In this document: piece by piece, positions 55,271 to 64,000 of the stretch
Numbering within the stretch: the stretch's first letter is position 1
How the letters are laid out: every line of letters starts with the position of its first letter
Assembly: GCA_933228895.1 (NCBI GenBank)
Contig: OW121849.1
Location: 35,496,354-35,560,353 of the forward strand
Length of the DNA: 64,000 nt
Source of the DNA: Platycnemis pennipes
Lineage: Eukaryota > Arthropoda > Insecta > Odonata > Platycnemididae
Reading direction: 5' to 3'
Program-made: the position numbers and the translations under genes
Notes under the pieces: generated by a model
What the model saw: the letters and a program-made list of their open reading frames with translations, nothing else
What the model was told of the DNA's origin: nothing
The model's database searches: none

Positions 55271-58200
55271 GAGTGGAAAGTGGGTTAGGGCGAGAAAAAC
55301 GAAGCGATGACTTGTTGCGGCTGCTGGACGAAAATTTTTTGAGTGACACGGAGGTTTGAAAATGCTGAGCAATGAATGATTTTTTCGAACTCGCAGCGTT
55401 GTTCTCATCAGACCCACATAAATTGGCAAGAGTGTTGTAAATTCCTCACTAATTTATCGCGTCCCGAACGCGGTCTTAACAACTGAATTCCATCGTTGTC
55501 ATTAACAGCCTTTGAAATTGGCTTTACGATGCTGAAACCGTGGTCGGGTACCTACAAACGTCTCTATTTAATTTAGTTATATGTAACGAAGTTATGCCTC
55601 AATGTTTGTGCCCTAAATGTGAAAATAACTTGTTAATTAACCTTTGAAGAGTATATTTTAATCCTATGAATGAGTTCTAGGACCATTGAGATAAAATTGA
55701 CATATGGCTCTGTCATGTTGGCCATTTGATATAAATAGCCAAGTCTTTCAGGGCATACTCCATCATTTTCATGGAGAGCAAAAATTCTCAGGGATACCCA
55801 ATTTATCTATATAACTCTCCCCTTGTATATTCCCCTCGATCAGTTCATAGTTTTATGAGGCATATAATAGATGATTTTGATTTTAATATTTTAGAAATAT
55901 TTCTTTATTTTGTTTATCATTACTTTCCCTTGTAGTAATTGAAAACATATAGTCAGGTCTATCAGGTGCGTCAACTATCTTTGACGATGAGATAAATCTC
56001 GTAATTGATCATTTTTCGGGAAATTCTTTGTATATTTATAGTGATCAACATTTTTGTGCCTAATTTTCCTAAAAGTTAACATTCCGTGTCATTGCCTTGT
56101 TTTACGAGGTTTTCTTTGGCTTGCGTAGAATGGAACGTTAAGGGTTATTTTTTGTTCGTCCTCTTGTAAACTATAGTTGATGCGTGGTATACGGTGCGAT
56201 TCATGGATACTGTGCTGCTCCGATATGTCTGTGTCTCTTAATGCTATAAATAACTTACTGCTGCCTCCACTACTCCTCAGTCGCCTTGTTAGGTCGATGT
56301 CCTGTATCCAAGGTGATGAGGCAGGTATGTAGGTTGTTCCACGACAAAATATGTTGCAGCTAAAAAGCCTTAAGTTATTACTTAGTACTTATTTAGTGAT
56401 AAAAAATCAGTATCGGAGTTATCTTCTGATCGAAAAATAAGCAAGGTGAAATGTATTTTTGTGTATCGTCCTATATGGTGGAATGCTCTTCATTCGCAAT
56501 AACCGTGTTTGCTTTCCGCTCAATATTAAGGACATATGGAAGATAAATCCTGACGGTAACTATCAAGCCGGAGATTTATATTCATGTTGACCTCACGTAT
56601 TTTGCCATCAAGGCGTTATACGCTAATAAAATGTTTATAATTCTATTTTACGGTGTGACAATTTTTGCAATTTCCGTCAAAACTTCTTTGAATATTTTGA
56701 ATTCAAAACGTTCATTATTAATGTATGTACATAGCTCAATTGACACTGAACTGAGCTTCTTAAATCTTATTTCATCAAGTGCTAAGATTTCGGACGAGTC
56801 AGAATTTTCACCCTCTCTTCGTTGGGGAGGAACGAATCAAAAGTATTGTCTATGTTTGTGAGTTTTTTTTAACTCTACGTCATATAGATGTCATTACGTA
56901 TTTTTCATTAGTATAGTGACGAAGTTCTTATTCTCTGTGCGTTTAGGCTTTCTAAGAGTTAATTACTGCCGTGGACTCCTCGATAACTCACGATGGTGTC
57001 AACAAGGACGATGATTTCATATCGACTTGTATAAGATAAACATCTGCATCTCATGTGTATGAGTCATGGGAGCAACTGCTTCATAGCAACTCTTTCAGAG
57101 ATCTCGGTAGAAGTTTTTGTTTTTTATCCGGCTTCCACGTCGCCTCATAAATCTCTTTCTTCGTAAAGCCGCCTTCCATCCAATGACCAAGGTCCACGCT
57201 GAATGGCCTGGGTTCCTTTTTTTCGCAGCCTTCTCTCTCGAGGCTGAGGAAGTGCTTTAATATAAATTTGCATTACTCAACTCTATACCGAAGAATCTCC
57301 TCTGTCAATGTACCTTGGAGTTCACATCTGTTAGGGAATCAGGATCCTCCAAACAGTTTGAGGTCTCTAATGTTTTATAGCTTCTACAGCGTTGACAAAT
57401 ATTGTAATCGTAATCTGTTTTTCTTTAACTCCATGCTCTTCTCTGGAGTACAAAATGTTAGCTCGAGGCTGGGTTGTTTGAAGGGTAGTCTCTGGATCAA
57501 TGGTGCTGCCTGACTTTGATTCATGGAGTATTCATCATTGGGCCCGTCCATCTACTTGCATTGACGATATCTTGTTATTATCGGGAAAAAACACCGGCCT
57601 CCGTCATGTGTGCTGGATGTTATTAATTAATCCGAATGAGGCATTGAAAGTATCACGGATATAATATATTTAAGGTGAGGTATAGGTATAGATAAATTCA
57701 TCATTAGTGAAAATTTGCTTTTACAGAGCTTTTTTGCTCATTATTCGACGTTATTAATCTCCGCAGTGAGGTGTTTTGAACTTTATATGCGCAGATATCT
57801 AAATTGGATTTATGACTGAACATTTTCTCCGTATGTGTCATACAATTTACTGAAACTCGAGCATACTTTTTCATTCTGCAAATCTAATGGGTGGAAGAAT
57901 CGAGTTAAGATTATGATACCAGTTCGTATCATCATCATAATCATTCCTCAGTATTAATAGATTTGTTTGGATATCAGATAGTCATTGCCTGCTAAACCTC
58001 ATCCTTGTGTCGATATAACCAGTCTATATTCGTACAACGAAGTGTACTCATTTTCTGCTTGCCTTCATGATTACCAGAACACTTATTCTTTTCTTTCTCT
58101 TCCGCGCTTACCTAATATTCTTTGACCCCTTCAACATTCCGTTACTTCTCAAACATCCCTTATCCCTTTTTTTGCGTTCTAATTTGTTCGACTAAACACC

Positions 58201-58687
58201 TGTTTTCATGTTTAACACTTTTTCTTTGCTTTGCTAATCCCTTCCATTTTCCAGTGTGTTGAGGCGCTGTATCAGCTCCATCCATTTACTGCAGTAACAA
58301 AAATATTTTTTGATTTTCAGACTACTTGCTGGATTTTCCATCTACCCCCTTCGGAGACTTTCGAAACACATTTCGGGATTCTATGTTTAGCCGAAAAGAG
58401 GCTTCACATGCCGACAGGCCTAATATGTTTATATTTTGAAAATACAAGGATGCTTCCGTGTTTAGGATGGGTTTCGATTGGCCGTGGGACTTTCTCAACG
58501 GATTATTAATTTGTAATATACTGCGATGTTTGCACTTAAAATTTCCCAGGTACCACGCTCGAATAATGACTTTAGTAACTCAAATTTTCGTTCGATTGTG
58601 AACATGATATTGGCAGAAAAGAGATAGAAACTGTTGCGGAGCTTATATGAAAAATATTTGCTATTACCTTTTTTACTCCTACCCCTT
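55271..58687. other. Non-coding interval
   Basis: AT-rich. The only item of note is the 44-base splice-bounded stretch at 56281-56324, listed separately. I recognise no gene or repeat. Confidence 0.4.
56281..56324 (+). other. 44-base stretch bounded by strong splice sites
   Basis: An acceptor with a pyrimidine tract (CTGCCTCCACTACTCCTCAG) comes directly before 56281, and the donor CAG|GTATGT directly after 56324. Two frames are open across it (starting RLVRSMSC and ALLGRCPV). Such pairs also occur by chance in long introns. No neighbouring exon supports it. Confidence 0.18.
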
Positions 58688-58776
58688 TATTTTTACCCCT
58701 ATCGGGACTCGAACCCGCACCACCGTGTGGAATTGACTTGTACAGCGCCTCAACTCACTCGGCCACGGATACTGTT
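58688..58776 (-). repeat. tRNA-derived SINE, second family
   Basis: The minus strand reads TATCCGTGGCCGAGTGAGTT (A box of Leu/Ser-type tRNA), then GGCGCTGTACAAGTC and GGTGCGGGTTCGAGTCCCGA (B box). The acceptor arms GTATCCG and CGATAGG do not pair fully, so a working tRNA gene is unlikely. It differs from the SINEs at 35636 and 40350. Confidence 0.55.
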
Positions 58777-59162
58777 ATTAATTATGTGCCATACAAAGCA
58801 TTTATACGGAGGAAAATTCTATAGTTGCGTTTATTCCGCGAACCCGGGCGTTTGTGGAATAAAGCCGTGGCTTTTTTCCCGCATTCCCCCTATAGTTTCG
58901 AAAATATTTGCGTCATTTGGATCCCGAGCATCTGTCTCGCGATGTCTCCTTGTTAGCCTTCTTGCCCCATCCTTGGAGCCCATTATAATCTTTTGAGTCG
59001 TTAGTCTAGTCTTTGGATACTCTACATATTGCTCTTAGTATGTAGCTGTTAATTTTATTCGAATACATTTTTGAGATAACCCGTTTGCCTATCATGGTAT
59101 TCCTGATAAGATAGTTAAATGCTTATAAATTCGTCATACTTATCAATCAAATCGTTTCTAGT

Positions 59163-59412
59163 GATGATAATCATCATCATTAGTCATCAATCCTCAGATT
59201 GGTTTGACGCAGCTCTCCACTGAGTTCTTATATCGGCTAATCTTTTCATATTTACGTATTTCTTTTCTTTCACGTCCTTCATCACTTGTTCCTTATATCT
59301 CACTTACTTCCTTTGCCATCTTCTTTGCTATCTTCCTTTGCTTTCTTCCCATCCATTTGCCCTTCAACCATTGTCTTCATCAGGCCATCATGTCTTAAGA
59401 TATGGCCGATTA
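59163..59412 (-). mobile_element. LINE 3' tail, 5'-truncated
   Basis: A (CAT)n-like run, then CAATCCTCAGATTGGTTTGA, CGCAGCTCTCCACTGAG and so on up to GGCCATCATGTCTTAAGATA match the LINE end at 6300-6497 in inverted orientation. The palindrome is decayed here (two central bases changed). It reaches further 5' than the other inverted copies. Confidence 0.75.
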
Positions 59413-62400
59413 AGTTATCCGTGATGATAATAGCGGATATATTTTTAAATTATTAATTTCTTGTTGCATGTCCGACCATTGACCAATGAGATTTTCTGCT
59501 GCATCATTCAGTGCGTAAAAGGTCTTACTCGAAGTATTTGACTGAAATGTGCCCTTTCTTGAGATAATGAGCTTATGGCTACTGTTTGCGTGTATGCGAA
59601 AGATATGGTAATTATGTTAAACCTTATCGCTGATCTCGTGATAAATTGCGTTTAAATGCCAAAGGAATCGTTTGCGAAAGATTCACTCTTAGTGGGAGTT
59701 CTTATTTTATTAGTCATTCTTTATTTTTACTTCTTGCATTCAAAGGGAACGATTGTCCATTCAAGACTTTGTGTCTCCGTCCGATTGCCGAATAGAGCGG
59801 AAAACATTTTAAAAGCCCTTTTTTCCTTTAGATCACTGAATGGCAATGACCTTAGTTTCATTTTATTATCCTTGGGCGTGAATCGGATATAACACTGATA
59901 TGAACTGTATTGTATCTATAACGTGCTTGCGTGCCTCTAGTCGAAAGACCTCATTTTACAGAATTAGAAGCAGAGTACGGTGGATGTCAGTCGTCATTTG
60001 ATATTGAAAGTTAATTAAGCATTTCTTTTTCGTCATGAGTTCTACGGTGTTAATTGACTACAGTGTTAATTAATTAAGGTCAGTGAAGGGTCAGAGAAAA
60101 CAAATTTATTTCGAATTATTTCCGTGTAGAATTTTTGATCGAAACCAAAAATATTAACCTGTAGGTAACTTAGGACTATGTAACCAATAATTTTCAGTCA
60201 GTTATCAGTTTTCAGTTCAGTCAGTCGGGTGAAGTAATGGAGCACGGCTGAGTCATATTGGTTTAATGATGGTCTTTTACTTTCATTTTGTGCTTTGGAA
60301 GCTATTATTTTTATGCATGTTTTTCATTCCTGGAATCATCACGATGTCTAATATAACATACGCTTAGTCTTGCTGTCACGTGCGTTGTTTATCAACCTGT
60401 ACGTTCGCCTTCGATTTAGTATTAGTCATCGTTGAGGGCTTTGGTTTCCTTATATCAATCACATTCTGTTTAAAGTTATTCTATTACTCTGCTTTACGCT
60501 GATTAGACTAATGACTCATTTTTTTCATTTTCCTTTTTCTTATGTAAACCTAAGGGTAGTGATGAACACGAGCAAGCGATAGAATTGGCTGTGTGTTCTC
60601 GATTTTTCGCGTCAGTAGGGTCTTCGCACTATAAAGTTTCATGGCATATTTAACGTGCTTTTAGCCCAGGACAGTCCGCTACATGGCGGCTTCGAACTAC
60701 AAAGTTATATAGTTTCCACGTAGAGAACTCTGGCCCTGGAGAGAATAGTGCACTCCGTCGATGTAAGAAAGCCTGTACTATTTCTTCAATATCCGTATAG
60801 ACCTCCTAGAAGCGATTATGTAACTAACTACCTGCGGCCGCGTTCATGCCACGCTAAGTGACATGCCACTACCGTTGTGCTCTTAGTTCATGTGGTGGTA
60901 TTTTTAATTTAGCAACCGTAACGAAATACTGGGAGTATTCTAAAAAACATCCTTAAATGACTTTAGGCTAAGGTAGTCTCTCATTTCAATGCCATGTCTG
61001 TGTACGTCATTTATCCGTTCGACAACTTTGAGGCATCTGTGATCCCAAGATAAAAATTTAGCTTTTTCCATGTGACTTACATTTTGTATTTTCCTCTTTT
61101 ATGGTTTATTCGATAGAGAAATAAACAAACGTGTGCTTACTTGATTATATGTTTACGAAAAGCATTTGTTCTCGGGCTTACTATTGCGGTGTTGAAAGTT
61201 AATTTTTCGAGATAAGTAGTTCTCATTTCTTACTATTGCGGTGTTGCACTAGTGGTTACTAGAACTAGTATTGCACTAGTTCATACTATTGCGGTGTTGA
61301 AAGTTAATTTTTCGAGATAAGTATTTCTCATTTTATTTCCATCTACTCAGACGAAAACGGAGGAAAAATAAGTCAAAATTGGAGGCGCTTTTTTAATGCT
61401 TCTTTGAAATCGAATTGATTTAGTTTAAGCTGATTGTTACTTGATTTTATCCTGATTTTTAATTGGTAAAGTAACTTTTAAAAGATAAATTTTATTTTTA
61501 ACTGGTCCAGTTTCGTAAGTGTTGCATTCCTGGAACGAATCGTTTGAAAGTCATTGTTGGAATCAAAATGCGCGCTAATAAGGAATAATATCCAGTGTCC
61601 ATTGTTGGGCTCTAGTTTCGTGAATTGGATAATTTCAAGGAGCAGAAGAACTGGGCGAAATGCCAGCCGTGTAAGGTATACAAGGGTTACGCTGGGCGTG
61701 AAGGAGAAAGTTGCAAGTATCAGGTTGCTAATTAATAGCTGAAGTGAAACCTTTTTTTTTATTTCTGTCATCCTATCGACGTGTGTACTCTTCGTCTTTT
61801 TGTGTCATACTTGATCATTCTAAGGGCTGCGTTCCAGTGGCATGTATCCTAATGATGGTCTTTTTTCATTCATTCTCTGGGAGGTATTCGACGACGAATT
61901 GCGCGTTTTATTTTATTTTTTCCTCTCGCAAATTAACCATATCTCTTAAGCTCTAGACGTAATTTACGAGATTATGCTGACGTAAAATAATGTCAGATGG
62001 TTCTCAGCCCTATTTTCTCGTTCATCCCTACGGTATTCCTAGTTCTCAGGAGGAATACTGTTAGTATGCAATGCTCAGATAGTACGCATGTAATTAGGAG
62101 TGATGTTAATTGATCCCTTCCCTATGAGTACTTCATCATTTAGCTGTATTATGTCTTTTTCCTCTTCTCTTCCTGCATTCCTTTCAAGTTTTAAACCCCC
62201 TAGCCTCGAGCGAAACTCCTCATGAGCTTTCTTTCGTAGCAATAAAGTATTCAATAGGATTGGGTGGCTAAATCCCTCCATTCTTTCTGTTCATTTGTTG
62301 CTCAGTTACATCATGGTACTTCATCTTTCCTGAATCCGCATTTATTTGGCTCATATACTGATCCCTTGGTCTTTTTCGTGGGTGTTTTCTTCAATTTTTT

Positions 62401-63265
62401 CCACGTTTCCAAGCAATGTTCTTTATTTAGGTATCCACTTGAGGTAATCAAAGAATTCCTTCTGAAACAGACTTAAACGTTTCTTAAAAAAATACTTTCA
62501 GAGCCTAGCAGCCAGGCTTCGCTAGACGCCAGTGCGATGGACATGAATGCCTTGTTCGTCTTAGTGATTGAGTTTTGGTCAGATGGCATCTTAGCAGTTG
62601 GAGCACTTGGAAAAATTACTCAGTTAAATGTATTTTTTTAGACGGGAAGAATGGTGAGCTTAGTCACGTATTCTCTGCCTACATTTTTCCGAGCACGTAA
62701 TCCATTTTGTGTATCATTGTGCGCATTGGCTACTGGCATCAACAGTTGAGGTCACGAGGGAACTTTGAACTGGATCGATATTGAGTGAGTGAGGCCTTCC
62801 GTACGTGTCGTGAAATATGCCGTGAATTCCAGCCTATGAAAGACGGTGTGCTGTAGCCGGTGTGTTATTCTTGTGGAATCAGGTTATGACTCTTACTTTT
62901 AAAGAAGAGCTGGTAATTATACTCAGGCTTTCCTTAGTCTGTGAACTGCTCTTTATCATCGACGCATCCATGGCTTGAATTTAGTATTATTATAGTTTAC
63001 GACAGTGTGGCAATTTTTATTATAGACCTACGTTAAAATAATTTATTTTAAAAACTTTAAGTACTAACTTTTAAGTCGTATCTATTTCTACGTTCTATTT
63101 ATTACTAGTTACTAGGTTGAAATTTGTCTCTAGGCATTCATAAAGTGGATCTCTGCAGCCTCCGTCACTATGGTTTATGAAAACGTGATATGACTTCATC
63201 ATGAAATGTTATCCCATTTTTCTTTTATTTAGATTAGTTGAAAGATCTCTGTTGATAAATTTCAC
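59413..63265. other. Non-coding interval
   Basis: Apart from the duplicated block at 61180-61335, I see no gene or classified repeat. The open frames at 59656-59892 and 61478-61956 have no family pattern. Confidence 0.4.
61180..61335 (+). repeat. Partial tandem repeats around a short palindrome
   Basis: TACTATTGCGGTGTTGAAAG, then TTAATTTTTCGAGATAAGTA and TTCTCATTT occurs at about 61180 and again at about 61284. A shortened copy (TACTATTGCGGTGTTGCA) at 61231 lies in between. The middle holds a GCACTAGTGG/AACTAGTATTGCACTAGTT palindromic set. This is a local duplication with no coding role. Confidence 0.82.
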
Positions 63266-63395
63266 AGTACGTCTTAGTAAAAAGAGTCGTTTCAGGCGTG
63301 ATGTGGTGGAATAACATAATTAAATAATATTGGCAATTTTCCACACACAAAATTCTGTGTGGAAAATTGTCAATATTATTTAAGTACGTCTTAGT
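63266..63395. mobile_element. Small insertion with a 28-bp hairpin and 13-bp flanking repeats
   Basis: AGTACGTCTTAGT occurs at 63266-63278 and again at 63383-63395. Between them, 63320-63347 and 63356-63383 form a 28-bp stem with one G.T position and an eight-base loop. The stem starts TTAAATAATATTGGCAATTT. The long direct repeats resemble a target duplication of a retroposed or foldback sequence. The first 40 bases after the left repeat are not part of the stem. Confidence 0.6.
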
Positions 63396-64000
63396 TCTTA
63401 ATTATATCCTGGTTAATATTCAGGGTTAGGAAATTAATATAATTTCACGAAATGCCATTACTTTCCTCATAAAATTAGATTTGATCAATTTATGTTAAAA
63501 GGCCTCGTTTGCAGATAATATTTTTATTTAATATGAAATTGATAGTACAATATCAATTATTTGACCTACAAAATTAAGCCTACAGTTTAATAAATGTCGC
63601 TTATTAGCTCTGGGTTTAAGAAATGGTTCTTTCTTTAGAAGAGAAAAGTATTGGAATTTTACATTGAATGTATAATCCCACTCATGCTAAATCATGTCTT
63701 GTAATAGACCGCATTTTTATTGCTTTGTGTTCCACTGAGTCGACAACTATTAGTTAAATGCATAATTGTAGCACCATCATATTCAAGATCTATCATACTT
63801 TTTCTACTTTTAGATGAAGAATTATAACTGAGAAAATGAATTTCAGTGGAATTATAATAAATGTGGAGCAAAAAAACCTCAAAATGTACTTGAAAACTAC
63901 GTTGAACCATTACAAGACAGTCAACCGAACAGACAATCCAAAATGCACTGAACTTGTTAAACGTTTCACTGTGAAATTAAAAATATATCACTTAGCAAAA
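63396..64000. other. Non-coding right edge
   Basis: An AT-rich sequence with no gene or repeat that I recognise. Confidence 0.4.

Overview
This is a stretch of animal nuclear genome, most likely from an arthropod and probably an insect. It is AT-rich. Its one clear gene is cut into short exons with GT..AG introns, and the introns are filled with the transposon types usual in insects: Tigger/pogo, hAT, TTAA-target and LINE elements, plus tRNA-derived SINEs. I cannot name the species. Nothing bacterial or viral is present, and almost every long open frame is chance or transposon-derived.

Left half (about 1 to 31.8 kb). The genuine gene is a plus-strand mitochondrial carrier of the SLC25A32 (folate/FAD carrier) type. 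Its first exon lies outside the window. The exons here are 2297-2492, 11574-11838, 18473-18586, 28715-28860 and 31405-31591, and their phases fit without adjustment. Two things make it unusual. The exon at 28715 can be read through its own splice donor into a second complete, carrier-like C-terminus ending at 28993, with a poly(A) signal behind it. The conventional C-terminus is supplied by the exon at 31405. Second, the donor of the 18473 exon lies inside a perfect 60-bp tandem duplication, so there are two identical donors in the same frame.

The three large introns hold old transposons. A Tigger relic is interrupted by a GGATCC-rich hAT element with 8-bp target duplications. There are two parts of a LINE, a 464-bp MITE with perfect 46-bp inverted repeats at TTAA, and a P-element-like fragment. 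A TA-flanked foldback element carries a 21-bp minisatellite in one arm only. There is a piggyBac transposase relic and a Tigger with an internal minisatellite. A TTAA-flanked element contains a second, internally deleted Tigger.

Right half (about 31.8 to 64 kb). No confirmed coding gene is present. About 400 bp after the carrier's last poly(A) signal is what looks like the start of another plus-strand gene: a promoter-like stretch and an exon ending ATG|GTGAGT at 32450. A second possible first coding exon ends in the same phase at 33562. The next 30 kb would then be a long first intron. It holds a small hAT MITE, tRNA-derived SINEs, a pogo relic, LINE tails, a partial Tigger, palindromes, and a nested insertion at 49.5-54.3 kb: a ZMYM1-like hAT element containing a second TIR element that itself contains a foldback element with tRNA-like arms.
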